Notes under the pieces: generated by a model
What the model saw: only the letters and a program-made list of their open reading frames with translations
What the model was told of the DNA's origin: nothing
Database searches by the model: none
Position numbers and translations under genes: made by a program
NCBI GenBank assembly: GCA_021521415.1
Contig: JAIQDT010001107.1
Coordinates: 1-64,000 of the forward strand
Direction of reading: 5' to 3'
DNA length: 64,000 bases
Source: Bidens hawaiensis
Lineage: Eukaryota > Streptophyta > Magnoliopsida > Asterales > Asteraceae
Part shown: positions 11,641 to 24,265 of the stretch, one piece after another
Layout: each line of letters opens with the position of its first letter
Numbering within the stretch: position 1 is the first letter of the stretch

Positions 11641-12990
11641 TTCTAACGAGCTCAAGATGATTAATATATATATATATAGAGAGAGAGAGAGACTATGTTT
11701 TGATATAAACCATTTTAAACAGTTACATACATTAAAATGGTGTGACCAAGAAACTAAGAAGAGTTAGGTGAGAGAAAGCAATGTGTGAACCCGTGACCAT
11801 GCTCATCAAAGTGGTGATGGCTCTAAAATGCAAAAGAAATAAAAATAAATAAAATAAAATTACATTAAAAAAACAAAATAACCAAAATTGATGAGCAAGA
11901 TTATTGTAATGGTTATTAGAATATGTGTGCATTACGATACCTGAGTGTAAAGTTGCTTCTACGTGACTATATATCCAAAAGCCAATGCTATTTGTAAATA
12001 TACGTATTGCGTCAGTGTAGCGACACGAATTCTATTTTAAAATGTGTCTAACTAGTATTTATCCGGTGCAAGGCCGTTAAAACTCGGGCAATGATAAAAC
12101 CCAATCGTTGTCGGTCGCATGTGTTGAGGCGGTAAGTCGACGTGAATTAGCCGGTGTCGGTTACGCGTGCTATTGTACCAAAACTAAAACCAAAATAAAA
12201 ACAAAAAATAACAGAACTTGAGGTGGAAAAATGAGGTGGCGTCGGTTGGTAAACTCGGGCGTCGGTAAAACCTGACCCCGCCGTCGATCCCGGGTGTTGA
12301 GGCGGCGAGTCTACACGAATTCGGTTAGTTTATGTCACACTCGTTACAGTACCATAGCTAAAACAAAATCAACATTCTATTGGTTTTCTTTACGTTTGTT
12401 ACGTTACCAGAACTAAAACAAAACGCGTTGAGTCTACTCGAATTCGATCGGTTTCATTACGGTAACGGAAGTAAAAACAAAACAAAAATTTTGGTTTTTT
12501 AGTTTAGTTACCATAATAAACGTATGGGGAACTGATCAAACGTCATTTTTTTCCAGTTTTGGTACCATAACAAACCTGGAAAAAAAACCGACCGAGTTCG
12601 CACAAACTAGCTACCTTATTTAAAGCCCATGACCGACAACACTCAGGCAGGGCCAGCTGCGAGAAAGCAAAAAAAAAAAAATTTTGGCCGAAGGTGAAAA
12701 TTTTTCGGGCCTTAAGAAAGAGTTTTTTGTTGGTTTTAAACAATTTAATTTTTATACGAGTTTACATAGTTATAATTGGGTTGTGTAAAAAAATTTTGTA
12801 TAAAAATAGGATTACACATGCCTCAAATGAGAGTGAAACTCATAAACTTTGAGTTGGGATTAATACCCCTTTGCTACTAAAACAAGCTAGTGGTTAAGTA
12901 ATTGAGTACAAACATTAAGTATACATATTGTTTTAATAAATATACATGTAATTTTAAAAAATAATAATAAAAAATTCGGGCCTAGCAGGG
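11641..12990 (-). repeat. left arm of a long inverted repeat (partner 17478-19170)
   Basis: Nearly the whole segment reappears in reverse complement at 17478-19170, including the GGCCCGAATTTTTTATTATT end (12985 and 17480), a short frame around AVPECCQSWALN-like sequence, repeated CGGGTTTTACCAACGCCCGAG-like sentences, and ATAAATACTAGTTA (12050-12065 and about 18420-18434). The ATAAATACTAG|T junction resembles a Helitron 3' end, but no clear hairpin or 5' TC end was found. No protein is supported. Confidence 0.7.
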
Positions 12991-14024
12991 TGTCGGGCCT
13001 GTTGTCGTCGACTACCCGGCCACACCTTATGGTCTGTCTTGCGCTCGGGTTTTACCAATGCTCAAGTTTACCGACAACCCCCAATCCCCCCCCCCCCCCA
13101 AAAAAAATTAATAATAATAATAAAATAGGTCGTTGGTCCACCTATTGCTCAGGACCACAACGCTTGTGTTTTACCACCGCCCGGGTTTGCCAACCAAATA
13201 AACATCGCTTATATATTTTGTTTTCTTATATGTTAATTTGACGAATTAATTTTTTGGGTTTTAATGCTAAAATTTATCAATGATGTCTATATCGTAACGA
13301 ATGCAGCTGATATTAATCGAATTCGTGTCAACTTATCGTCGTAACGCTCGGGTTTTGCCAATGTTTCAATGTTGGGGTTTTGCTAGCTGCCCGGTAGAAC
13401 GTGCCAGGTAGAAAAAACTAGTTATTACTATTGAAGAAGATAAAGCTGTTAGCCTGTTTGGAACTATCCATTATTTGCATGGCATTGGTCAAGTTTTGGG
13501 GTGCGTGTTAATTTAGAATAGTAGCATGTATATAAATTGCCAACGTAAGCCCGATTAAAACAACATTATCTGTTTAGAGTAGGGCATTGAGGCTCTCTAA
13601 GTTTGAAAAGTGCACTATTCTAAATACAAGAAAGTCGTCGTTAAAAAACAAAGGGTAAAAAGAGTGTTTTAAATACTCTTCATATTAAAAGATTTCAAAC
13701 ATTAATGTGTTTCTATTAGTAAAAAGAGTGTTTTAAATACCTTCCTTCATTTCAAAAATCTCTGTGGATTGTTAACTTCTTTTTCCTTTTTCCTTTGTAT
13801 TGTTACGGAACAAAAGAAAAAAAAAACTAAAACGAAACAAGATTTTTTTGTCACATGTTTGTACTGTTTTTAGGATTAATATTGTTGGTTCTTAGCCAAA
13901 TTTGCAACTTCTTTCGAGTTTTATCACTAGGCAAAAAACGACCTGGAACCAAAACTAAAGTATTACACCAAGACACTTAAACTTTACTCTTCTTTTCAGT
14001 ATGTTATAGTTTAGCTAGGTTTTT
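12991..14024. other. repeat-derived intergenic DNA
   Basis: At 12991-13420 the same CTCGGGTTTTACCAATG-type sentences seen in the neighbouring arm continue, with a C-rich tract near 13087-13100. At 13600-13990 the sequence contains two copies of AAAAAGAGTGTTTTAAATAC and an AAGTGTCTTGGTGTAATA-like piece (minus strand) whose inverted counterparts occur at 15835-16010. This is the outer continuation of the 14-kb palindrome. Confidence 0.5.
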
Positions 14025-14957
14025 ATGCTTTTTTTTTTAGAGATTTATCATGTTGATTGGATCATAGATTCGAAAAATCTATTTCATCTCACGATCTTCC
14101 ACTACAGCTTCACATGTTTCTCTATATCATATGATTCATAATTTCATATCATCGTCTTTTTTTTTAGAAAACTTATATCGTATCGATGGAACGGAATAAC
14201 CATCAATGACTTAACGATAGAGTAGATCAAGGTAACCAAAGCCTTTCGTGCAGATGAATCAGTTATGTTTCTGTCAACGATATGCTTGGCTTTCTAAGCT
14301 TGATTTTCACAAACTTATTGAATATGCACTCGGAGCGAATGGTTTCACAAATAGTATTAGCAAGATAATTGTCCAGACAGTTGATTATCTTGAGATTTCA
14401 ACCTAAAACACGTAGATAGAGACCCAACTCCTTCAAAACCAAGAGAAGGAAAATACTAACAATTTGCTATTAACTCTTGTGTGATTCTCCCTCTTCTGGC
14501 TTTTCCAATGTACTAATATTGTCATATTATTTTCCTTCTCTTGGTTTTGAAGGAGTTGGGTCTCTATCTACGTGTTTTAGGTTGAAATATCAAATCTCAA
14601 GATAATCAATCTCTGCCAATAATCTTGCTAGTACTATTTGTGAAACCATTCGCTCTGAGTGCAGATCCAATAAGTTTGTGAAAGTTAATCAAGCTAAGAA
14701 AGCCAGGCGTATTGTTGACAAAATCATAATTGATTCATCTGCACGATGGCTTTGTTACCTTGATCTACTTTGTGGTTAAGTCATTGAAAGCTATTCCGTT
14801 ACATCGATACGACATGAATTTTCTAAAAAGGATTAATATATTGTGATGTGAATAATACGGTGGAGAGACATGTGAAGCTGTAGTGGAAGATCGTGAAATG
14901 AGAGATTTTTCGAAACTATGATCCAATCACATGATCAATCTCTAAGAAAAAAAATGA
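14025..14957. repeat. long hairpin-forming inverted repeat of an unrecognised sequence
   Basis: Arms 14025-14454 and 14529-14957 are reverse complements with a 74-bp spacer, about 85-90% identical by eye. The right arm has an open stretch of about 52 codons on the plus strand starting near 14617 (IRSECRSNKFVKVNQAKKAR), ending at a TAA near 14780. I do not recognise the protein, so this may be a captured gene fragment or chance. The outer continuation of the arms (13.67-13.99 and 15.84-16.01 kb) shows that the right arm received an insertion of about 0.88 kb. Confidence 0.75.
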
Positions 14958-15834
14958 AAAGACTACACATAAAAAAGATTTTGATTGTCTGTGGAAAATG
15001 TGATATGGGCTGACAACCAAAAGAATCTCTTAGGAGAAAAGTTAGAGCATATCGGGTTGACGTCAAGGGGGAGTTTATTAATGTCGTTTTTGACGTTAAG
15101 TCTCGATATTATTTCATGTCTTTATCATCATTGTAATCACTGTAAATATCAATGCTGTGGTTTATAGTTCACTAGTTTAGTTGGTTAAACGCTCGGTTTT
15201 GTACATGGGCCAGGTTTCGAGTGATTTTTGGCCCGTAGGCCCATTAGAAACCCCATGAAGCACCAACCTATAAAGAAGTTTCTATAGAACCCTTTTTGTA
15301 ATCCATTTATCTGAAGAAATCCAAGTAACATTTGGTTGACTATTTATGTTCTTATTTTTTATCTTTCTAGTTTAGTCTTGGTTTTCCACTTTGGTGATTC
15401 AAGTTGATTTATGCTCATCCGACTCATCCAGATCTATAAACCCTTGTATAGATCCGGTTCCAAGGGACCTAAGTCATAATTAGTTATATATTTTCGTTCT
15501 TGAAACAAGTATTTAATAGTTTTTAATTAACAAACAAATGATAATGAATTAGTTGGTTTTAAATTATAAAGATTAATATAAGAGTGACAAGTAGCAAAAT
15601 ATTGTAGGTTTTATTAGAGAGTATAAATACGAAACGGTATGTATGTGTAAGAAAGTAAAAGATTTCGTTAATTATAGATGAATTCCTCAATTCCATGTCA
15701 TAAAGTATAACTTCAAGTATAATAAAAGTTTGAATTCTAAAGCAACAAAATGTTTTAATTATTTGCAAATAGATTTAAATTTACCGTTTATAAATGTCTT
15801 TGTATAGTACGACATAAAAAGTATAGCCAAACTA
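14958..15834. other. inserted AT-rich sequence, no gene recognised
   Basis: This interval has no counterpart in the opposite arm of the 14-kb palindrome, so it is probably an insertion. Ends were not resolved and only spurious short frames are present. Confidence 0.45.
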
Positions 15835-16729
15835 TTAATTCTAAGTGTCTTGGTAATATTTTAGTTTTAGTTTTTTAATGTAAAAATACAAAGGAAAAAA
15901 GGGAAAAGAAGTTAGCAATATTCCTTATCCATTAAAATTTCTCTAATCCAGATTTTTAAAATTATTTCATGTGAATGAATGTATTTAAAGCACTCTTTTT
16001 ACGGGTACATTTTATGTTTAAGGAGTGGGTTAACGTATAATAATCGCTTAACGTACATCACGTACGCGAAATACGTTCCACTAAAACATTCAAGCAGAAT
16101 TCACAAAATTTTAAACGTTCAAGGTTAAAAACACTAATACGTTCAACAAAATTCACATCCTTTAAACGTTCGAAGGTTAAACCTTTAAACGTTTAGGTTT
16201 AAAGTTTATCAACATTGATCGATTAAAGCTTCAAATTGATGATTAATTGGATCGATTTCAAGGTTAATTTATCAATTAGGTTCACCAATTTCAATTGCTC
16301 AATTTGACAACTGACCTGTAAACAACGATTGATGGTTGTGTCGGAAGAAGATGGTGGTCACGACGGTAGACAATGGTCGCGAAGGTGGATGGTGGACAGA
16401 ATTGTTGAACGGCGATAGTGAAGGTGGACGGAATCGACGAGTTGACGGAGGCCGGCTCGCATAATTGTGATTTTAGGGTTAGCATGGTTATCGAAGATCG
16501 ACGTTCCAGAATGTCGCGTACCTATTGTACGATAAAGGATTTTTGTATTCTATCGTTTATCTTATGTTTAAAATCTCTTAATATGAAAGAGTATTTAAAA
16601 ATTAAAACATTCTTGTTACTAATTACTAATTATACATAAAAGGCGTTTATTATGGAGTAAATTATAGTGAAGGAATTGAATGAAATGTATTTTCATATTA
16701 CTATTTTAGTTTTAACACAGGACCCCAAA
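15835..16729. other. outer arm of palindrome, then intergenic DNA
   Basis: 15835-16010 pairs with 13670-13990 (AAGTGTCTTGGTAATA, CACTCTTTTTAC). The rest has repeated AACGTTC/TTTAAACG motifs (16080-16200) and no supported gene. Confidence 0.5.
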
Positions 16730-17177
16730 AACTGAACACCACCATGCATATAATAGAACGTTCCAAAGAACTAGCTTTCTTCATCTTCATCAATAATAAT
16801 AATTAACTCTCTCAGTACTACAGTGTTTCCTGATCATCCAATCAGAAGCAGCTAGGCTCACGTACGAAGAACACTCATCATCTAAGCCCACACAGTCACC
16901 TCACATCGTGACTGACGATCGTTTTTAAGGTAATTAAACCAATGTCTGTTTTGTTTAAACCGACTAACGATATGAGCACAATCTCATCCTCCCCAGATCT
17001 AATCCTCCTGCTTCAGAGTGGGAAGATTAGATCTGTACGTACGTATGTACGAACGATTTGAGTTGTTTTTTTGGAGGTTGGTTGCCGATCTGTAACGAGA
17101 GTGATACTTTGTAGTTCGTGCTGCTTAAGGGTATGGCAGGGGTCGATTTACTAAGGATCTTTGTGTTTTTGGTGTTA
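16730..17177 (+). repeat. second copy of the AVT-like upstream (5') region
   Basis: It contains CGTTTTTAAGGTAATT (a donor-like site), AGATCTAATCCTCCTGC and GTCGATTTACTAAGGATCTT, in the order found in reverse complement at 11640-11270. A related 5' block is present again at 19080-19170 (GAACACTCGTTTTTAAGGTA). The plus-strand side therefore carries two copies of the transporter's 5' region. Confidence 0.6.
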
Positions 17178-17453
17178 GGCTAAGGGTAATGGGGCTTGAT
17201 TGAGCCTCAAGTGATCCAATCAAAACCCGACATGACATGACCTTGGATCAAGCCCTATAGGGTGTAGTGGGGCTTGATTGATCACCCCAAGTATTTAATT
17301 CACCCCATGTTCAAAGGCTTGTTCAAGCCACGTGGTCCGGACCACTTGGGCCGTCCGCGCCCCTAATCACTTGCGGGGTGTAGTGGTGTGCGCGAGCCAC
17401 CTCACCCGCCACCTGGACCGCGCCCCTCCCTTCACCCCCCATTACCCACAACC
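17178..17453. mobile_element. Tourist-like MITE (PIF/Harbinger) with TTA duplication
   Basis: The 276-bp element begins GGCTAAGGGTAATGGGG and ends in the complement of GGTTGTGGGTAATGGGG, with TTA on each side (17175-17177 and 17454-17456). The opposite arm of the inverted duplication (around 11240-11265, minus strand) shows the unoccupied site, TTGGTGTTATTTATTGTG, with a single TTA. The insertion is therefore younger than the duplication. It is non-coding. Confidence 0.85.
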
Positions 17454-17477
17454 TTATTTATTGTGAGTGTGTGTGTA

Positions 17478-19170
17478 AAGGCCCGAATTTTTTATTATTT
17501 TTTAAAAAAATTACATGTATTTTTATTAAAACAATATGTATACTTAGTGTTTGTACTCAATTACTTAATCACTAGTTTGGTCTAGTGTCAAATGGGTATT
17601 ACTCCCAATTTAAAGTTTATGAGTTTCACTCTCATTTGAGACATGTTTAATCCTATTTTTATACAAAAATTATTTACACAACCCAATTATAACCATGTAA
17701 ACCCATATAAAAATTAAATTGTTTAAAAACAACAAAAAACTCCTTTTTCTTAAGGCCCAAAAAATTTCGCCTTCGGCCCAAATTTTTTTTGATTTCTCGC
17801 AGCTGGCCGTGCCTGAGTGTTGTCAGTCATGGGCTTTAAATAATGTAGCTAGTTTGCGCGAACTCGGTTGGTTTTTTTTCTTGGTTTGTTATGGTACCAA
17901 AACTGGAAAAAATTGACGTTTGATTAGTTCCCCATACGTTTATTATGGTAACTAAACTAAAAAACCAAAATTTTGTTTTTTGTATTGTTTTTGTTTTTAC
18001 TTCCGGTACCGTAACGAAACCGATCAAATTCGAGTAGACTCAGCGCGTTTTGTTTTAGTTCCGGTACCGTAGCAAACGTAACGAAAACCGATAGAATGTT
18101 GATTATGTATTAGCTATGGTACCGTAACGAGTGTGACATAAACTAACCGAATTCGTGTAGACTCGCCGCCTCAACACCCGGGATCGACAACGGGGTCAGG
18201 TTTTACCAACGCCCGAGTTTACCGACCAACGCCACCTCATTTTTCCACCTCAAATTTTATTATTTTTTGTTTTTATTTTGGTTTTAGTCTGGTACAATAG
18301 CACGCGTAACCGACACAGGCTAATTCACGTCGACTTACCGCCTCAACACACGCGACCGACAACGCTTGGGTTTTATCATTGCCCGGGTTTTAACGATCTG
18401 TCCCAACGCAACGCGCTGGATAAATACTAGTTACACACATTTTAAAATCGAATTCGTGTCGCTACATTGACGCAACACGTATATTTACAAATAACATTGA
18501 CGTTTGGATATATAGTCACGTAGAAGCAAGTAATGTACACATATTCTAATAACTATTACAATAATCTTGCTCATCAATTTTGGTTGTTTTGTTTTTTTAA
18601 TGTAATTTTTTTTTATTTCTTTTGCATTTTAGAGCCATCGCCACTTTGATGGGCATGGTCACGGGTTCAAATCTCACTCATGTGTCATAGTTCTGGATTT
18701 AAATTTAGGTGAAGCACCGTTGATTGTATTAGATCTCACAACATTGAACCGCCAGAGAGCTTTTCCAAGATTTTAGTTGGTGTTCGTCGTTCAAAAAAAA
18801 TCAATTTACAAATAATATGAGTTCAAAACCTTTACTAAACTTCTTCATTAAGATTCTTTTTCTTAATTTAAGGCATGGTTTTGCCGTTAACATTTTGTTG
18901 GAGTATCCATAATAAGTGTTTTTAAGGACATATTTTTAAAGAGAAAAGAGGTGATGTGGGTGATAGAAGGTGTAATGTGAAGGAGTGATGACATTGCTGT
19001 CTCTCACCTAACTCTTCTTAGTTACTTGTCACACCATTTTAATGTATGGAACTATTTAAAATGGTTTATTGTTTCCCATAGTCTCTGAACATCCCAATCA
19101 GAACTTTCATCGGAGCACCTGTCCGGATAAATCATCTTGAGCTCGTCGTTAGAACACTCGTTTTTAAGGT
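17478..19170 (+). repeat. right arm of the long inverted repeat (partner 11641-12990)
   Basis: Reverse complement of the left arm, from GGCCCGAATTTTTTATTATT to GAGCTCGTCGTTAGAACACTC. It extends past the Helitron-like ATAAATACTAGTTA at about 18420 into shared flanking DNA (GAATTCGTGTCGCTACA, TGGATATATAGTCACGTAGAAGC), so the duplicated unit is larger than one transposon. Confidence 0.7.
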
Positions 19171-20039
19171 AAGCCCATGAAGTGAAGTGATGAAACAAAT
19201 TAAAGAAAACACACAACTTAAAAGAGAATATTACTTGGCAAAAAAGAGCAATGCGATTCTAAATCACCCAGGTCCTATTTTTTTGGAACAATCCTGATCT
19301 CCAATTGAAAGGGAGTATCATCTCCTACTCATTGTTTATATAACACTAGTTTAATCCTCCCGTGTTACAGGGTTTATTCAAGTTTTTGATTTAATCGTTT
19401 TGCTATTTTTTGATGATTTATTTTATTTTTAACGTAGTTCTGTTTTAATTTAATACATATATATTAGTTTGTTATTATATCTTTTAGCGTTTGAGCTTTG
19501 TTTATTGAGATGTGTAGGTTTTTTTGATCTTTAACGAACAAACATAAACGGGCATGAGCATGTTGATTTTTTTTAAATGAACAAACATGAACAAAAATAT
19601 TTGTCTAATGAAAAAGGGGATGTTAATGTAGTTGATAATGATGGGTAGCATCGAAAGTTAACCGGCGATGAAGATGATAGACCAGCAGCAAAGATAGTTA
19701 GATTAGATTCAAACATAAATAACTGATATATTACTAAAACCGTAATTAGCAAAAAGTATCAAGCTTTAATTAGATTTCCAGATGCGAAAGAAATAACAAG
19801 TGTAGAAATCTGTTTAATGTTGTTTATATAATTACTACGATGAAATTAAGCTTACTTATCTTCTTTAGCATTTGGCGAAAATCAAAACACAGAAACCACC
19901 TAAATAGTTATAATCCCTTTATAAAATAAATTGTTATAATCCTTTCGTTGTACATATAAATAAATATAGTATTTATTTATATATTAATTAGTATATATTC
20001 TTAATTTTAGTATACTATATGTACTTACTTTTTTTCCCT
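19171..20039. other. AT-rich region between AVT 5' region and exon 1
   Basis: It starts with a GTAAGC donor-like site after the 5' block, so it may be a former intron. It contains a patch of GAACAAACATAAACG motifs (19535-19610) like those at 5 kb. No other feature is seen. Confidence 0.4.
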
Positions 20040-20180
20040 AAAACACAGTGAAAGTTGAAGATCGATCTAAAGAAGCATAAGGAAGATGAACACTCAAGCT
20101 CAGGTTCAAGCTCAAGCTCAAGCTACTTTCTCAACACCGAGTTCAACGGTCTCAATGCCATATATACTAGGTATGTTACA
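20040..20180 (+). pseudogene. AVT1-like exon 1 remnant, plus strand
   Basis: It encodes KKHKEDEHSSSGSSSSSSYF, then FLNTEFNGLNAI, and is followed by ACTAG|GTATGTTACAC, a good donor site. The hydrophilic Ser-rich N-terminus followed by FNGLNAI fits the start of plant AVT1-like vacuolar amino-acid transporters. The next exon of the same family starts at 25312, and the 5.1 kb between them is filled by transposons. The apparent reading phase across this intron does not match cleanly, which with later defects argues for a pseudogene. Confidence 0.65.
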
Positions 20181-20415
20181 CTTTTTTTCTATGTAAATGG
20201 TAAATTGTCTAGTCTTTCTGTGCTCAAAATGCTTCGTGTTGATTTTCTTGATATTTTTTATGCAACTAATTAGCTAGTAAAGTGCATGTTTAAAATATCA
20301 TTACTCTAATCAAATAAAAGTTATACATATAAAGTTGTGAATTACTTTTTCAGAAATCATACTTAATAAGTACCGATTTGTATAACAAAAGTTGTAATAC
20401 AAAATAAATTACTTA

Positions 20416-22797
20416 GGGGTTGCTTGGCAAGTGGTGAACCATTAAGTGTTGAATCATTAAGAAGTCTGAATGATTAAGAGGGTCTGAGTCAGTAAGTGCT
20501 GAACCAGTAATTGTTGTTTGGTTGAACCTCTGAATGACTGTGCAAAATGACTATTTAACCCCTCTGAATTATTTCGTGTTGAATGAAATATATCTGTTTA
20601 GTCAGAGAGCATAATACTTGTACTAAATGACCAAACATTCATTATGACCAACCAAAATACTGCTTAAAGCAAACTTTTATTATAATAACCCAAATACATC
20701 TGAAAAATAGTTCAACAAAGCACTGACACAAATAACTTTACAATACACATACAAGTAAACAAAACCCCTAAACATCAATATGGCTTAAGCTATATATGCT
20801 TGTTAGAAACCATAAATGTGCTAAAGTGGAAATCTTTAATCATAGGTAATGTGTTTTTCTTTTGTTTTTATCATTCAAAATGCCAGTATTTCAGTCAATA
20901 ACTCTTTTTCGTCCAAGTTTTCTTGTTTATTTTCTTCCTCTCATCATCTTGCGAAAAGAAGTGAACTAAATACTAAAATCGCATAACCATACGTGATTCA
21001 CTGCTCTTCAAGCTATCCTGGTTTTCATGTCCCCACCTTTGACACTCTTTGATCAAAGTCGCCCACAACACCCACAAATTTATAAGCTTTCAACCAACCT
21101 TTCAATTAGACCAAACGAAATCTACAAACAATGATACACGACAAAAGGTTATAACAAATAATGACAATTGTCAAATGTGGTCATGGATTCTGATCAGCTC
21201 GTTACATGTCTTATATTAAATCACAGAACTTGTAGCGAAGCTAACCGCTAACCCGTTTCAAATTATCCAACCCGACCATCTACCCTCATAAGAAAGAGTA
21301 TTTTTAATCCATTTGCTACCCAAACCCGAAGTGAATTTGACATGTTTCAAAATTTAGATGGTTTATTGCTTGTGATGCGTGATGCGTCCGATGTGGCGCA
21401 CCCCGATTTGGTTATGTAATCCCATAACTAAAACCCTATTAATCTGCCTCAACTAACTGGTAACAACTAACACATTCGTACTACGCATCAATTATCATAT
21501 GTAATCTCATAACTAAAACCCGATTTAACCGCCCGAAACTAACCGGTAACAGCTATCGCATTTGTAATACGCATCAATTATCATATGTAGTCAGCAGTCT
21601 TATAACTAAAGCTACAACCAGACTTGACCCTACCATTCTTTTATAAAACAAAGCATGTTATAACCAAATTTTTTAAAAATAAAAAAACAATAATTGCTTA
21701 CCCCTAAGCACACAGATCTTGATATCTTTGACAACAAACCAAGAGACATCAAACTCACAATATTAAAAAACGCGGTAAGATGATTGACCAATATACCTGC
21801 TTACATGCATATTAGGATTAAAAAAAACTAGATTTTAAACATGAAAGCAACAGTAAATACATCGATGAAAAAAGTACCTTGAAGTTGATAAGGATGTGTA
21901 ATGAACCCATATGGCCATTTGTGCGATATTTGAATCACTTCAATCCCCATCAAACTAATGTAAGTGTTCACACATAGATGTAATATTATCATCTTGACTT
22001 CCTGTAATAGAAAAATTAGTTGCTAAAACAACAACATAAATTAGCACATCTCAATACATATAGCTTTCCTCATAAGTCATACCTGCACATGTATATAAGT
22101 GGAGTGGAATGAATATCACTTTACTCATTCCAGCATATATACAATCAATCATACATAAGTGACTAATTATCATAACACTATTTAAATGACAAATGAATCA
22201 GGTAAAAACAAATTCCCAAAACTTAAAATTTACTTGAGGCTCAGATCTTCATTATGTTGCCATCCAAATAATGGATTGTCATCATAACCTAGACAGCAGA
22301 TTCAAGTGACAAAAGAAGAATAACATAAATAGACAGCCAGAAATGGCAGCCATGACACAACCAACAACAAACCGTGCCAGTTATTAACAGAAACAATATC
22401 GAGCCACCCCTAAAAGAAAACAACAACACCATCGGACCCCTCTGTCACCACACCACCCGCACCACATGATGGTGGTGATTTGAAGAATCCCTAAACCTAC
22501 AATACAAAAAAATGGGCCTTTTTGCATTTTAAAGATATCAAAGCATAAATCACCAGAATTACGATGGTGGTGGTGACCACAGATGCAGTCATGCAGAGGA
22601 GATTGATTTGTACCTGGATAGTGGATATGCTTGGAATCGGATAGAAATCAAAAGCGTGGTCGCGAGGATGATGGTGGTAGTGTTCGTGGATAACGACAGA
22701 GGAGATGCCATTCAGCCATTAAGAGGATATCTATTTTTTTCATTCAAACGCTCTGGATATCTGAATGGCTTCATTCAGACTTAAAACAAACAGGGCC
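20416..22797. mobile_element. PIF/Harbinger-like non-autonomous element, 2.4 kb
   Basis: The left end is GGGGTTGCTTGGCAAG and the right end is the complement of GGCCCTGTTTGTTTTAAG, flanked by TTA at 20413-20415 and 22798-22800. Subterminal CTGAATGATTAAG and CATTCAGACTTAA motifs recur inverted at both ends. No open frame for a transposase or ORF1 is visible in the interior. It sits in what was the first intron of the AVT1-like gene. Confidence 0.65.
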
Positions 22798-22800
22798 TTA

Positions 22801-23710
22801 CATTAGTGCAAAAGTTGTCTTGCGTCGATACGTGTTTTACATCGACTCGGTTTGGTTTGTATACAGACCAAACACAAGCATTAATATAACCGAACTGGAG
22901 TTTAAAATGAAGGCCGTAAAAATAGAAAAACAAATGTGCGACTAACATTAAAAAAAAAGGTTTTTAATCTGGACGAGGCATTTAATTAAACTATATAGTG
23001 AGCCATTGCAAAATCTAGCAAAAGTAGCTAAAGTGTAGTAACACATTACATGACCTTTACATCAGATAATAATATAAAAAGAAACATGTTTGAAAAAAGG
23101 AAAATTGGTTCTTATTGGCCTCAACCATAGTCACATGGTTCGCGGTACGCTCCGGTACAAGAGCGTGGAACGGGATCGCAATTCGCTAGGTCTCTAAAAT
23201 TCGGTACGATGGGGGTAGGCTCATTTCGAATCGTTCCAGAACGATGTACCATATAATGTGGTACAATGCATGTAATTTTCAATATATATATATATATATA
23301 ATGTTAAATTTATACTTTTTATTTATTAATTTATAAGTTGGAAACCAAATATAAACTTGTGAAGATGGAGGGGATTAAATGTTAATATACCAAAACTTAA
23401 TTAAACCACCACACTCATTATACACTTCCCCTTCTCCTTCGTTCATCAAATAACGCAGCCATAAATAAACCCTAGCATGAAATTGGTTCGATTTTTGTCC
23501 GATTTGGGTTCTAATCGAGGTAAGAACTCATTCCAATTGAGAGATTTGATCAATTTTCTTACCCAATCTAATCCAATTGGCCTAATTTTCTGGAACGCCA
23601 TTTTCATAACCGGAATCGCGATCCAAGGCGTTCCGGGATCGTGTTCGTGCCGCGTTTTGGTACGGCCGATCCGGAACGGAATTCGTGGGCAGTTGATCAA
23701 TCCATGTGAC
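22801..23710. other. intergenic with a GC-richer, unassigned block
   Basis: The part near 23130-23270 holds repeated GGTACG/GGAACG motifs resembling an element end, and a (TA)n run at 23281-23300. A block at 23440-23700 has short open frames on both strands (GGAATCGCGATCCAAGGCGT region) but no motif that I recognise. Confidence 0.4.
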
Positions 23711-24265
23711 TATGGCCTCAACTATTGGTTGTTGGTCATTGCCGGTCCCAAATAACGAGTTGGTCACTGATGGTCCCAACTTTCAATATATTTGTTTCTA
23801 ATGGTCCGCGGCTAATAAAATCCTAACGCCGTTAGTTTAAGGTCGCCGGAAAAACGTTTTTGGCCAGGAAAGTCAATTTTTTTGCCGGAAAACACCACCT
23901 AAACACCGCCACCACCACCAATTGACTCACCGTCAACCAACCACCATCACTTAAGCACCATCAACTGATTCCGATGATGGTTCTAGGGTTCCGACGACCT
24001 CAATAATTAGAGCTTTTACTAAAAAAAATGTTCCTAAAGGTACGATACAAAGTTACCATGATGTTTGGGCCAATATTGTTAAGTTTTTGGGAAAAAATGT
24101 GTGTTTTCCGGGCAAAAACGTTTTTCCGGCGACATGAAACTAACGTCGTTAAAAAATTGTTAGCCGAGGATCATTAGGAACAAATACGTTAAACGTTGGG
24201 ACCGTCAGCAACCAATTCGTTAGTTAGGACCGGCAGTGAACAAAATACGATAATTGAAACCAATA
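23711..24265. mobile_element. non-autonomous element with long (~160 bp) terminal inverted repeats
   Basis: Left TGGCCTCAACTATTGGTTG and right (reverse complement) TGGTTTCAATTATCGTATT begin arms that stay similar for about 160 bp (shared GGTCCCAAC, CTAACG, CGTTAGTTT, CGCCGGAAAAACGTTTTTG). Long TIRs suggest a Mutator-like (MULE) derivative or foldback element. No convincing 8-9 bp TSD was found. The centre has ACC-rich non-coding sequence. Confidence 0.6.

Noticed and set aside
23446..23779. Three overlapping open frames on both strands
   Set aside because: No recognisable domain; sequence near element ends and partly overlapping the long-TIR element.
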